Origin: Methylobacterium currus
Lineage (GTDB): Bacteria; Pseudomonadota; Alphaproteobacteria; Rhizobiales; Beijerinckiaceae
Length of the DNA: 64,000 nt
Direction of reading: 5' to 3'
Assembly: GCF_003058325.1 (NCBI RefSeq)
Contig: NZ_CP028844.1
Location: forward strand, 329,001-393,000
Made by a program: the position numbers and the translations under genes
Part shown: positions 52,018 through 60,867 of the stretch, piece by piece
Layout of the letters: every line of letters begins with the position of its first letter
Position numbering within the stretch: position 1 is the first letter of the stretch
Notes under the pieces: generated by a model
Seen by the model: the letters and a program-made list of their open reading frames with translations, nothing else
What the model was told of the DNA's origin: nothing
Databases searched by the model: none

Positions 52018-53160
52018 TCAGTTCCCCACCAAGCCCCGCGCCACGATCACCCGCATGATCTCGTTGGTGCCCTCCAGGATCTGGTGCACCCGCAGGTCGC
52101 GGACGATCTTCTCCACGCCGTATTCCGACAGGTAGCCGTAGCCGCCATGGAGTTGCAGCGCCTCGTTGGCGACCCGAAAGCCGGTGTCGGTCGCGAAGCG
52201 CTTGGCCATCGCGGAGCGCTGGGTGGCGTCGGGGTCGCGGCGGTCGAGGGCGGCGGCGGCGCCGTACAGGAGGGCGCGGGCGGCCTCCAGCTCCGTCGCC
52301 ATGTCGGCGAGGCGGAATTGCAGGGCCTGGAACTCGTCGATGCGCTTCCCGAACGCCTTGCGCTCGGCCATGTAGGCGAGGCTCTTGTCGAGGGCGGCCT
52401 GGGCCCCCCCGAGGGAGCAGGCGCCGATATTGATCCGGCCGCCATCGAGTCCCGCCATGGCGATGCGGAAGCCGATCCCCTCCTCGCCGAGGCGGTTCTC
52501 GACCGGCACCCGGCATTCCTCGAAGATCACCGCCCGGGTCGGCTGGGCGTTCCAGCCCATCTTGCGCTCGTTCGGCCCGAAGGACAGGCCGGGCGCGCTG
52601 GAGGGCACTACAAGGGTCGAGATGCCCTTCGGGCCCGCCTCGCCGGTGCGGACCATCGTGACGTAGACGTCGGCCGCGCCGGCGCCGGAGATGAATTGCT
52701 TGGCGCCGTTGAGGATGTAGTGGTCGCCCTCGCGCCGGGCGGTGGTGCGGAGCGCCGCGGCGTCGGAGCCTGAGCCCGGCTCGGTCAGGCAGTAGGCCGC
52801 CACGTGATCCATGCGGCAGAGCCCCGGCAGGAAGCGCTCGCGCTGGGCCGCCGACCCGAACTTGTCGATCATCCAGGCGGCCATGTTGTGGATCGACAGG
52901 AAGGCCGCGACCGTCGGGCAGCCGAGGCTCAGCGCCTCGAAGATCAGCGCGGCGTCGAGCCGGGTCAGCCCCGATCCGCCATGGTCTTCCGAGATGTAGA
53001 TGCCGCCCATGCCGAGCCCTGCGGCTTCCCGCAGCACGTCGACGGGGAAATGCTTGCGCTCGTCCCAATCGAGCGCGTGCGACGCGATCCGCTCGGCCGC
53101 GAAGCTGCGCGCCATGTCGCGGATGGCGACCTGGTCCTCAGGCAGGGTGAACAGGGTCAT
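52018..53160 (-). CDS. Acyl-CoA dehydrogenase, probably isobutyryl-CoA dehydrogenase
   Basis: FAD enzyme of 380 residues that desaturates an acyl-CoA. Motifs are YCLTEPGSGSDAAALRTTA (FAD/substrate loop), QFISGAGAADVYVTMVRTG, KMGWNAQPTRAVIFEECRVP and LQLHGGYGYLSEYGVEKIVRDLRVHQILEGTNEIMR. The catalytic Glu lies in the last one (EGTNEI region). Isobutyryl-CoA as substrate is inferred from the position between mmsA and mmsB, which catalyse later steps of valine degradation. The mmsA stop lies 120 bp upstream on the same strand, and the gap contains a GC-rich hairpin near 53220. Confidence 0.9.
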   Translation of the reverse strand: MTLFTLPEDQVAIRDMARSFAAERIASHALDWDERKHFPVDVLREAAGLGMGGIYISEDHGGSGLTRLDAALIFEALSLGCPTVAAFLSIHNMAAWMIDKFGSAAQRERFLPGLCRMDHVAAYCLTEPGSGSDAAALRTTARREGDHYILNGAKQFISGAGAADVYVTMVRTGEAGPKGISTLVVPSSAPGLSFGPNERKMGWNAQPTRAVIFEECRVPVENRLGEEGIGFRIAMAGLDGGRINIGACSLGGAQAALDKSLAYMAERKAFGKRIDEFQALQFRLADMATELEAARALLYGAAAALDRRDPDATQRSAMAKRFATDTGFRVANEALQLHGGYGYLSEYGVEKIVRDLRVHQILEGTNEIMRVIVARGLVGN

Positions 53161-53217
53161 GGCGGCTTTTCCTCCTGTTCTGTCTTGGTCTTGGCCCGGC
53201 CGGATGAGGCGCGGGTC

Positions 53218-53252
53218 GTCTCCTCCCCCCGCGGGCGGGGAGAGGAGATATC
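53218..53252. repeat. GC-rich hairpin between mmsA and acyl-CoA dehydrogenase genes
   Basis: Inverted repeat with TCTCCTCCCC on the left and GGGGAGAGGAGA on the right around a CGCGGG-type centre. It lies in the 120-bp gap within the valine gene set. It has no T-tract. It may be a REP-like element or an RNA-stability hairpin that uncouples the levels of the two genes. Confidence 0.4.
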
Positions 53253-53280
53253 CGCGCCTCGTGCGGGCGTCGGGACGTGC

Positions 53281-54780
53281 TTACTGCATCACCGGCATCG
53301 AGAATTGCGCGCCTTCCTTCACCCCCGACGGCCAGCGCTGGGTGACCGTCTTGGTCTTGGTGTAGAAGCGCACGGCGTCCGGGCCGTGCTGGTTGAGGTC
53401 GCCGAAGCCCGAGCGCTTCCAGCCGCCGAAGGTATAGTAGGCCAGCGGCACCGGGATCGGCACGTTGATGCCGACCATGCCGACCTGAACCTTGGCGGCG
53501 AAGTCGCGCGCCGCGTCGCCGTCGCGGGTGAAGATCGCGACGCCGTTGCCGTATTCGTGCTCGTTGGGGAGCCGCAGGGCCTCGGCGTAGTCCTTGGCCC
53601 GCACCACCGACAGCACGGGGCCGAAGATCTCTTCCTTGTAGATCCGCATCTCCGGCGTCACGTGGTCGAACAGGCAGCCGCCCATGTAGAACCCGTTCTC
53701 GTAGCCCTGCATCTTGAAGGGCCGGCCGTCGACCGCGAGCTTGGCGCCTTCCTTGATCCCGATCTCGACGTAGTTGCGTACGCGCTCGAGGGCGGCCTTC
53801 GTCACCAGCGGGCCGTAATCGGCGCTCGGATCGGTCGAGGGACCGATCTTCAGGCTCTCGACCCGCGGGATCAGCTTGCTCATCAGGGCGTCGGCGGTCT
53901 TCTCGCCGACCGGCACCGCCACCGAGACCGCCATGCAGCGCTCCCCGGCCGAGCCGTAGCCGGCGCCCATCAGGGCGTCGACGGCCTGGTCCATGTCGGC
54001 ATCCGGCATGATGATCATGTGGTTCTTGGCGCCGCCGAAGCACTGGGCGCGCTTCCCCGTCGCGGTCGCCCGGGCATAGACGTACTGGGCGATGTCGGAG
54101 GAGCCGACGAAGCCGACCGCCTGGATGATGTCGTCGTCGAGGATCGCGTCGACCGCCTCCTTGTCGCCGTTGACGACGTTGAGGATGCCGGCCGGGAGCC
54201 CCGCCTCGATCATCAGCTCGGCGAGCCGCATCGGCACGCCCGGATCGCGCTCCGAGGGCTTGAGGATGAAGGCGTTGCCGCAGGCGATCGCCGGGGCGAA
54301 CTTCCACATCGGGATCATCGCCGGGAAGTTGAACGGCGTGATGCCGGCGACCACTCCGAGCGGCTGGCGCATCGAGTAGATGTCGATGCCGGGGCCGGCG
54401 CCTTCGGTATACTCGCCCTTCTGCAGGTGCGGGATGCCGCAGGCGAATTCCACCACCTCGACGCCGCGCTGGATGTCGCCCTTGGCGTCGGGGATGGTCT
54501 TGCCGTGCTCGCGGGCGAGCAGGTCGGCGAGGCTGTCCATCTCGCGCGCCACGAGGTCGAGGAAGCGCATCATCACCCGCGCGCGGCGCTGCGGGTTGGT
54601 GGCGGCCCAGGCCACCTGCGCCTTGGCGGCGTTCTCGATCGCGGCGCGCATCTCGGCCTGGCTCGCCAGCGCCAGGCGCCCGACCACCTCGCCGGTCATC
54701 GGCTGGTAGATGTCGGAAAAGCGGCCCGAGCGGCCGGGAACGTGCTCGCCGCCGATGAAGTGCCCGACTTCGCGCACCAT
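53281..54780 (-). CDS. mmsA: Methylmalonate-semialdehyde dehydrogenase (CoA-acylating)
   Basis: Converts methylmalonate semialdehyde to propionyl-CoA in valine catabolism. It has 499 residues and the aldehyde dehydrogenase fold. Marks are ITPFNFPAMIPMWKFAPAIACGNA, FVGSSDIAQYVYARA, the catalytic Cys282 in GYGSAGERCMAVSV, EEIFGPVLSVVR, and MVGINVPIPVPLAYYTFGGWKRSGFGD, typical of MmsA. AGGATC lies upstream of the ATG. It is the first gene of the minus-strand valine set and is divergent from a LysR regulator. Confidence 0.95.
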   Translation of the reverse strand: MVREVGHFIGGEHVPGRSGRFSDIYQPMTGEVVGRLALASQAEMRAAIENAAKAQVAWAATNPQRRARVMMRFLDLVAREMDSLADLLAREHGKTIPDAKGDIQRGVEVVEFACGIPHLQKGEYTEGAGPGIDIYSMRQPLGVVAGITPFNFPAMIPMWKFAPAIACGNAFILKPSERDPGVPMRLAELMIEAGLPAGILNVVNGDKEAVDAILDDDIIQAVGFVGSSDIAQYVYARATATGKRAQCFGGAKNHMIIMPDADMDQAVDALMGAGYGSAGERCMAVSVAVPVGEKTADALMSKLIPRVESLKIGPSTDPSADYGPLVTKAALERVRNYVEIGIKEGAKLAVDGRPFKMQGYENGFYMGGCLFDHVTPEMRIYKEEIFGPVLSVVRAKDYAEALRLPNEHEYGNGVAIFTRDGDAARDFAAKVQVGMVGINVPIPVPLAYYTFGGWKRSGFGDLNQHGPDAVRFYTKTKTVTQRWPSGVKEGAQFSMPVMQ

Positions 54781-54873
54781 GAGGGATCCTCCCTGGATCG
54801 ACTGTGTTGGGGCCACCTTGCCCTGGCGATCCACATAGCGGAAGGGGCGTGAGAGCGGAACGGGTGTGCACGA

Positions 54874-55794
54874 ATGCGGGAACCGGATGGGCCGAAGGGA
54901 GACGTGTGGGACGATTACCGCTTCGTCCTGGCCGTGCACCGGGCCGGCACGGTCTCGGCGGCGGCGCGGCGGCTCGGGGTCGACCACGCCACGGTGATCC
55001 GGCGGATCGACCGGCTGGAGCGGCGCCTCGGCGAAAAGCTCTTCCATCGCCGCGCTTCGGGCTACACCGCGACGCAAGCCGGCCTCGCGCTGGTCGCGAC
55101 CGCCGACGCGATCGAATCGGCGATCATCCACGGCGAGACGGCGATCGGCCGGGCGGCGGCGCAGCTCGTCGGCACGGTGCGGATCGGCGCGCCGGACGGC
55201 TTCGGCAGCGCCTTCCTGGCGCCCCGCCTCACCACCCTCATCGAGCGCCACCCGGATCTCGACATCGAGCTCGTCGCCACCGCCCGGCTGTTCAGCCTGT
55301 CGAAGCGCGAGGCCGACATCGCCATCGGCCTGAGCCTGCCGCCGGAGGGCCGCATCGTCGGGCGCAAGCTCACCGACTATACGCTCAAGCTCTACGCCGC
55401 CCCCGCCTACCTCGCCCGTCTCCCGCCGATCCGGGAGCGAAGCGACCTCGAGGGCCACCGCTTCATCGGCTATATCGACGAACTGCTCTACTCGCCGGAA
55501 CTCGACTACCTGCACCAGGTCGCGCCGGGGGCCGGCGCGCGGCTGCGCAGTGCCAACCTGAATGCGCAATTGCAGGCGACGGTGGCGGGATTGGGCCTCG
55601 CGGTACTGCCCTGCTTCATGGCCTCCGGGCGCCGCGACCTGACATGCGTGCTGCCGGACGCGGTGTCGCTCACCCGCAGCTTCTGGCTGATGATGCACGC
55701 CGACAGCCGCGACCTCGCCCGCATTCGCGCGGTCGCCGAGCACATCTACGCGGTGGTGGAGGCGGAGCGGGAACTGTTCGCGCCCGGAGGGTGA
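54874..55794 (+). CDS. LysR-family regulator, probably of the valine catabolic genes
   Basis: LysR regulator of 306 residues. The helix-turn-helix is AGTVSAAARRLGVDHATVIRRIDRLERRLGEKLF (about residues 24-58). The effector domain begins GTVRIGAPDGFGSAFLAP. It is of the LysR subgroup with V-D-H-A-T-V in the recognition helix. It lies 93 bp from mmsA and is divergent, which is the usual layout for a LysR controlling its neighbour. Regulation of valine degradation is inferred from that. Confidence 0.9.
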   Translation: MREPDGPKGDVWDDYRFVLAVHRAGTVSAAARRLGVDHATVIRRIDRLERRLGEKLFHRRASGYTATQAGLALVATADAIESAIIHGETAIGRAAAQLVGTVRIGAPDGFGSAFLAPRLTTLIERHPDLDIELVATARLFSLSKREADIAIGLSLPPEGRIVGRKLTDYTLKLYAAPAYLARLPPIRERSDLEGHRFIGYIDELLYSPELDYLHQVAPGAGARLRSANLNAQLQATVAGLGLAVLPCFMASGRRDLTCVLPDAVSLTRSFWLMMHADSRDLARIRAVAEHIYAVVEAERELFAPGG

Positions 55795-55822
55795 GGCGGC
55801 GCGGCCGCACGGGGCCGGTCCC

Positions 55823-56962
55823 TCACGCCGGATGCCACCACTGCCCGCGCAGCACCACGCCCTCCGACGTGATCCGCCGATCCCCGGTCATATGCTCGCC
55901 CAGCACATCGACGTAGTCGAACGCGCCCTCCCGTACCGCCAGCACCGTCGCGTCGCCGAGCGACCCGACCCGGAGGCTGCCGTATTCCATGCGCTGGAGC
56001 GCGACCGCAGCGTTCACCGTCGAGGCGGCGATCACCTCGTTCAGGCTCATGCCGAGGCAGAGCATCTTGGACATCGTGGTGACCTGGTCGAAGGCCGGGC
56101 CGTCGATGCAGAGCGCGTGGACGTCCGACGAGATCGTGTCCGGCAGGAAGCCGCCGGCCAGCATGGCGCGGGCGGTCTTGAAGGCGAAGGAGCCCTTGCC
56201 GTGGCCGATATCGAACAGGATGCCGCGCGCGCGCGCCTCGCGGACTGCCGGCTTCACTGCGCCCTGCGCCGTCACCGGCGAGTTCGGGAACGGCCGGAAG
56301 GCGTGGGTGAGGACGTCGCCGGGGCGCAGCATCGCCAGCACCGCCTCGTAGCTCGGCGGCGGCTCGTCGATATGGGCCATCAGCGGCAGGCCGGTCTCCG
56401 CGGCGACCTGGAGGGCGATCTCGAGAGGCGCCGTCCCTTGCGTGCCCGAGGCATGGGCCCCGACCCGGACCTTGATGCCGACGATCACGTCGCGGTTCGC
56501 CTCCGCCACCGCCACCGCCTCGCGGGGCGCCATCAGGCGCATATCCTGGCTCTCGCCGACCATCACGGTCTTGGAGAAGCCGTAGATGCCGGCGAACGAG
56601 ACGTGCAGGTAGGCGAGGATCCGGGCCTCGGAGCGCTCGATCACGTGCTTGCGGAACCCTGGGAAGTTGCCGGGCCCGGCGCTGCCGGTATCGACCGAGG
56701 TGGTGACGCCGGAAAGTCGGCAGAACTCGTCGGCGTCGATGCCGAGCGAGGTGCCGCCCCAGTAGACGTGGGTGTGCAGGTCGATGAGGCCCGGGGTGAC
56801 GATCGCCCCGCCCATCTCCCGGACCTCCGTCTCCTCCCCGACGGGCAGGTCGCGGCCGAAGCCCGAGACGAGGCCGTTCGCGAAGGCGACATCGGCGATG
56901 CCGTCGTGGTTCTGCGACGGATCGATGATGCGGGCGCCCCGCAGGATCAGCTCGTGCTGCAC
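55823..56962 (-). CDS. Amidohydrolase-superfamily metalloenzyme (COG3964-like)
   Basis: Cytoplasmic enzyme of about 379 residues with a TIM-barrel amidohydrolase fold. Metal ligands are the His pair in DLHTHVYWGG, Lys in VIVGIKVRVGAH, His in LMAHIDEPP, His in GDVLTHAFRPF and Asp in ISSDVHAL. This pattern fits the COG3964/Atu3266-EF0837 group. As I recall, characterised members hydrolyse acylated hydroxy-acids such as acetyl-(R)-mandelate. The start at GTG 56962 follows AGGGGA. A GTG at 57001 overlaps the upstream stop. It is the last gene of the ABC importer operon, so it probably acts on the imported compound. Confidence 0.85.
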   Translation of the reverse strand: MQHELILRGARIIDPSQNHDGIADVAFANGLVSGFGRDLPVGEETEVREMGGAIVTPGLIDLHTHVYWGGTSLGIDADEFCRLSGVTTSVDTGSAGPGNFPGFRKHVIERSEARILAYLHVSFAGIYGFSKTVMVGESQDMRLMAPREAVAVAEANRDVIVGIKVRVGAHASGTQGTAPLEIALQVAAETGLPLMAHIDEPPPSYEAVLAMLRPGDVLTHAFRPFPNSPVTAQGAVKPAVREARARGILFDIGHGKGSFAFKTARAMLAGGFLPDTISSDVHALCIDGPAFDQVTTMSKMLCLGMSLNEVIAASTVNAAVALQRMEYGSLRVGSLGDATVLAVREGAFDYVDVLGEHMTGDRRITSEGVVLRGQWWHPA

Positions 56963-56997
56963 GGTTCTTCCCCTGATGATGACATAGGACGGGCCGG

Positions 56998-57993
56998 TCA
57001 CGCGGCTTGCGCCGGCAGGGCGGTGCCATCGAGGTGGCAGGCCGCGAAATGGTCGCCGCCGACGGAATCGAGCCGCGGCTCCTCGCTGCGGCAGCGCTCG
57101 AAGGCGTGCGGGCAGCGGGTATGGAAGCGGCAGCCGCTCGGCGGGTCGATCGGGCTCGGCACGTCGCCACGCAGCACGATGCGGGTGCGCCCGGCATCGG
57201 GCTCCGGCACCGGCACGGCGGAGAGCAGCGCTCTCGTGTAGGGATGCCGCGGCGCCAGGAAGATCTCTCGGCGCGGGCCGATCTCGACGATCTTGCCGAG
57301 ATACATCACCGCCACCCGGTGGGTCATGTGCTCGACGATGGCGAGATCGTGCGAGATGAACAGCAGCGCCAGGTCCAGCTCCTTCTGCAGGTCCTGAAGC
57401 AGGTTGACGATCTGCGCCTTGACCGAGACGTCGAGGGCCGAGACCGCCTCGTCGCAGATGATCAGGTCCGGCTCGGCGGCGAGCGCCCGGGCGATGCCGA
57501 TACGCTGGCGCTGCCCGCCGGAGAACTCGTGCGGAAAGCGCGACAGGGCCTCACGCGGCAGGCCGACCCGCTCCATCAGGGCGGCGAGGCGCCCGTCGAG
57601 ATCGGCGCGGGACTTCGCCAGGCCGAAATTGCGGATCGGCTCGGCCAGGATGTCGCGCACCCGCATCCGCGGGTTGAGCGAGGAGAACGGGTCCTGAAAC
57701 ACCATCTGGATCCGCCGGCGCAAGGGGCGGAGCGCGCCGGCCGAGAGGTCGTCGATGCGACGGCCCCCGAGCACCACTTGGCCGGAGGTGGGCGGGAACA
57801 GCCGCATCAGGCCGCGGGCGACCGTCGACTTGCCGCAGCCGGATTCGCCGACGAGGGAGAGGGTCTCCCCCTTCTCCAGGGTGAAGGAGACGCCGTCCAC
57901 CGCCTTGAGGCTGCGAGCATTGCGTCCCAGAAGGCCACCGCCGAGCAGGAAGTGCTTGCGCAGGTCGTTGACGGCGAGGAGGGGCTGGCTCAC
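56998..57993 (-). CDS. Dipeptide/oligopeptide ABC transporter ATP-binding protein (DppF-like)
   Basis: ATPase subunit of 331 residues of a peptide/nickel-type importer. Walker A is [10 protein letters not shown], the signature LSGGQ-type motif appears as [16 protein letters not shown], and Walker B as [13 protein letters not shown]. The C-terminal oligopeptide domain has [19 protein letters not shown], the Cys-rich segment that in some homologues binds an Fe-S cluster. It overlaps the DppD-like gene by 4 bp. The amidohydrolase gene follows directly. Confidence 0.94.
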   Translation of the reverse strand: MSQPLLAVNDLRKHFLLGGGLLGRNARSLKAVDGVSFTLEKGETLSLVGESGCGKSTVARGLMRLFPPTSGQVVLGGRRIDDLSAGALRPLRRRIQMVFQDPFSSLNPRMRVRDILAEPIRNFGLAKSRADLDGRLAALMERVGLPREALSRFPHEFSGGQRQRIGIARALAAEPDLIICDEAVSALDVSVKAQIVNLLQDLQKELDLALLFISHDLAIVEHMTHRVAVMYLGKIVEIGPRREIFLAPRHPYTRALLSAVPVPEPDAGRTRIVLRGDVPSPIDPPSGCRFHTRCPHAFERCRSEEPRLDSVGGDHFAACHLDGTALPAQAA

Positions 57994-59000
57994 GCGGCGA
58001 GCGCGTCCTTCGGCGCGTAGTGGCAGGCGGCGAGGTGGCCCGGCGCCTTCGGCTCCAGAGCCGGGGCGTGGCTGCGGCAGAGATCGGTGGCGGAAGCGCA
58101 GCGGCCGGCGAAGACGCAGCCGTCGATGCGGGTCTTGAGGCTCGGCACCATGCCGGGGATCTCGGCCAGCCGCTGGGCTGCGCCCGGCCGCTCGGCGGCG
58201 CCGAGCCGCGGCACCGCGCCCATCAGGCCGCGCGTGTAGGGGTGGCGGGGGCTGCGGAAGAGGTCGCGGACCGCCGCCTCCTCGACCTTGCGGCCGGCAT
58301 ACATCACCACCACCCGGTCGGCGACCTCCGCCACCACGCCGAGATCGTGGGTGATGAGCATGATGGCGGCCCCGACCCGGCGCTTGAGGTCGCGCATCAG
58401 GTCGAGGATCTGGGCCTGGATCGTCACGTCGAGGGCGGTGGTCGGCTCGTCGGCGATGAGGAGCTTTGGCGAGCAGGCGAGCGCGATGGCGATCATCACC
58501 CGCTGGCGCATGCCGCCGGAGAGCTGGTGCGGGTATTCCCGCACCCGGCGCCGCGGCTCCGGGATGCCGACGAGGGCCAGCATCTCGACCGCCCGCTCCT
58601 CCGCCTCCTTGCGCGACAGGCCCTGGTGCAGGCGCAGGGTCTCGCCGATCTGGCGGCCGACGCTCAGCACCGGGTTCAGCGAGGTCATCGGCTCCTGGAA
58701 GATCACGCTGATGGCGTTGCCGCGGATGCGGCGCATCTCGCGCTCGGACAGGCCCAGGAGGTCGCGCCCCTCGAACCGGATGGCGCCGGCGATGCGGGCC
58801 GGCGGCTCGGGCAGGAGCCGCAGGATCGACATCGAGGTCACCGACTTGCCGCAGCCGGATTCGCCGACGATCGCCAGGGTCTCGCCGGCGCCGATCGCGA
58901 AGGAGACGCCGTCGACCGCGCGGTTGACCCCGTCGGGCGTGCGAAAATGGACCTGGAGATTCTCGACGGAGAGAAGGGCCGATTCCTTGAGGTCAGGCAT
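57990..59000 (-). CDS. Dipeptide/oligopeptide ABC transporter ATP-binding protein (DppD-like)
   Basis: Second ATPase subunit, 336 residues. Walker A is [15 protein letters not shown], the signature is [16 protein letters not shown], and Walker B is [16 protein letters not shown]. The C-terminal domain has [21 protein letters not shown]. It overlaps the DppC-like gene at its start by 8 bp and DppF at its end by 4 bp, so the operon is translationally coupled. The start at 59000 ([10 protein letters not shown]) is inside the dppC stop region. Confidence 0.94.
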   Translation of the reverse strand: MPDLKESALLSVENLQVHFRTPDGVNRAVDGVSFAIGAGETLAIVGESGCGKSVTSMSILRLLPEPPARIAGAIRFEGRDLLGLSEREMRRIRGNAISVIFQEPMTSLNPVLSVGRQIGETLRLHQGLSRKEAEERAVEMLALVGIPEPRRRVREYPHQLSGGMRQRVMIAIALACSPKLLIADEPTTALDVTIQAQILDLMRDLKRRVGAAIMLITHDLGVVAEVADRVVVMYAGRKVEEAAVRDLFRSPRHPYTRGLMGAVPRLGAAERPGAAQRLAEIPGMVPSLKTRIDGCVFAGRCASATDLCRSHAPALEPKAPGHLAACHYAPKDALAA

Positions 59001-59916
59001 CCTTGGCCATCCGCGGGTCGAGGGCATCGCGCAAGCCGTCGCCGACGAGGTTCACGGCGAGGACGGTAAGCGACAAAAAAATCGCCGGGAACAGGATGAT
59101 GGTGAACTTCACCTGCCAGAGCGCCCGGCCCTCGGCCATGATGTTGCCCCAGGACGGGGTCGCGGGCGGCACGCCGGCACCGATGAACGACAGGATCGAT
59201 TCGGCGATCATGGCCGAGGCGCAGATATAGGTCGCCTGCACGGTCATGGGCGCCAGGGTGTTCGGCAGGATGTGGCGCCAGATGATCATCGGCATGCGGG
59301 TGCCGGTGGTCACCGCCGCCTCGACATAGGGCTGCTCGCGCAGGGAGAGCACCACGCCGCGGACCAGCCGCGCGACGCGGGGGATCTCCGCCACGGTGAT
59401 CGCCAGGATCACGTTCTCGACCGAGCCGCGGGTCAGCGCCATCAGGGCGATCGCGAGGAGGATCGGCGGGATCGACATCAGGCCGTCGACGATCCGCATG
59501 ATGATCCCGTCGGCCCAGCGCACCATGCCGGAGACGAGGCCGATCGCGAGGCCGGCCAGCGAGGCCAGCAGCGCCACCGCGAAGCCGACGAGGAGCGAGA
59601 CCCGGGCGCCGTAGACGACGCGGGAATAGATGTCGCGCCCGAGCATGTCGGTGCCGAACCAGTACTGGGCTGACGGCACCCGCGTGCGGCGGGACGGGCT
59701 GATCGCCGTCGGGTCGACGGTCCCGAGATACGGGGCCAGGATCGCCATCAGGGCGACGATCAGCAGGATCGCGCCGCCGATCACGATGGTCGGGTGGCGC
59801 CGCCAGGTCCGGCGGATCGGCCCGAGCGCCTTCCGGGGCGGGTAGAGGTCGGGCAGCGGCGCGGCGACCGCGAGGCCCGGAGGCGCCTCCGGCCCGAGAG
59901 GGTGGGCGGCGCTCAA
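58993..59916 (-). CDS. Peptide-type ABC transporter permease (DppC-like)
   Basis: Inner-membrane permease of 307 residues. The N-terminus is Pro-rich, then the first TM helix ([22 protein letters not shown]), the OppC N-terminal segment ([22 protein letters not shown]), and the EAA loop region ([23 protein letters not shown]). There is no ATG at the required place. TTG at 59916, overlapping the TGA of the DppB gene, is the likely start and would depend on translational coupling. Confidence 0.9.
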   Translation of the reverse strand: MSAAHPLGPEAPPGLAVAAPLPDLYPPRKALGPIRRTWRRHPTIVIGGAILLIVALMAILAPYLGTVDPTAISPSRRTRVPSAQYWFGTDMLGRDIYSRVVYGARVSLLVGFAVALLASLAGLAIGLVSGMVRWADGIIMRIVDGLMSIPPILLAIALMALTRGSVENVILAITVAEIPRVARLVRGVVLSLREQPYVEAAVTTGTRMPMIIWRHILPNTLAPMTVQATYICASAMIAESILSFIGAGVPPATPSWGNIMAEGRALWQVKFTIILFPAIFLSLTVLAVNLVGDGLRDALDPRMAKDA

Positions 59917-60854
59917 TAGCGGATCCTCGGGTCGATGAGGGTGTAGAGGAGGTCGATCGCCAGGTTGACCAGCACGTAGGTGAAGCTGAACAGCAGCACG
60001 ACGCCCTGGATGACCGGATAGTCGCGCCGCAGGATCGCATCGACAGTGAGACGGCCGAGGCCCGGAATCGCGAACACCGTCTCGGTGACGACCGCGCCGC
60101 CGATGAGGAGCGCGATGCCGATGCCGATCACTGTGACGATCGGCACCGCGGCGTTCTTCAGCGCGTGGACGAACAGGACGCCGCCCTGCGCCACGCCCTT
60201 GGCCCGGGCCGTTCGGACGTAATCCTGCTGGAGCACGTCGAGCATCGTCGCCCGTGTGACCCGGGCGATGAGCGCGATGTAGACGAGGCCGAGGGTGAGC
60301 GCCGGCAGGACGAGGTTGGCGAGCCAGGGGCCGATTCCCTGCTCGATCGGCGTGTATCCTTGCGCCGGCAGCCAGCCGAGTTCGAGCGCGAAGACGTAGG
60401 CGAGCAGGTAGCCGACGACGAAGACCGGCACCGAGAAGCCGAGCACCGCCGCCCCCATCACCAGCCGGTCGACGAGCCGCCCCGCCTTCCAGGCCGCCAC
60501 GACGCCGAGCGGCACCGCCACCAGGACGGCGAAGATCAGCGTGACGAGCATCAGGGAGACGGTCGGCTGCACCCGCTGCCCGATCATGGTGGTGACCGGC
60601 AGGTTGGTGAAGATCGAGGTGCCGAGATCCCCGTGCAGGATGCGCCAGGCCCACTCGCCGAAGCGGACCAGGAACGACCGGTCGAGGCCGAGCGAGGCGC
60701 GGATGCGCTCGATATCGGCCGGCGAGGCCTGGTCGCCGGCGATCAGCGCCGCCGGGTCGCCCGGCGCCAGCGAGAGCAGGCTGAACACGAACAGCCCGAC
60801 CACCGCCATCACCGGGATGACGGCCAAGATACGCCTGACGAGGAAGGCGAGCAT
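59913..60854 (-). CDS. Peptide-type ABC transporter permease (DppB-like)
   Basis: Inner-membrane permease of 313 residues with six TM helices. The opening MLAFLVRRILAVIPVMAVVGLFVF and the LAPGDPAALIAG segment are typical of DppB/GsiC. The EAA region is YVRTARAKGVAQGGVLFVHALKNA. It lies 13 bp after the substrate-binding protein gene and overlaps the DppC gene by 4 bp. Confidence 0.93.
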   Translation of the reverse strand: MLAFLVRRILAVIPVMAVVGLFVFSLLSLAPGDPAALIAGDQASPADIERIRASLGLDRSFLVRFGEWAWRILHGDLGTSIFTNLPVTTMIGQRVQPTVSLMLVTLIFAVLVAVPLGVVAAWKAGRLVDRLVMGAAVLGFSVPVFVVGYLLAYVFALELGWLPAQGYTPIEQGIGPWLANLVLPALTLGLVYIALIARVTRATMLDVLQQDYVRTARAKGVAQGGVLFVHALKNAAVPIVTVIGIGIALLIGGAVVTETVFAIPGLGRLTVDAILRRDYPVIQGVVLLFSFTYVLVNLAIDLLYTLIDPRIRY

Positions 60855-60867
60855 GGAATGGCTGTCC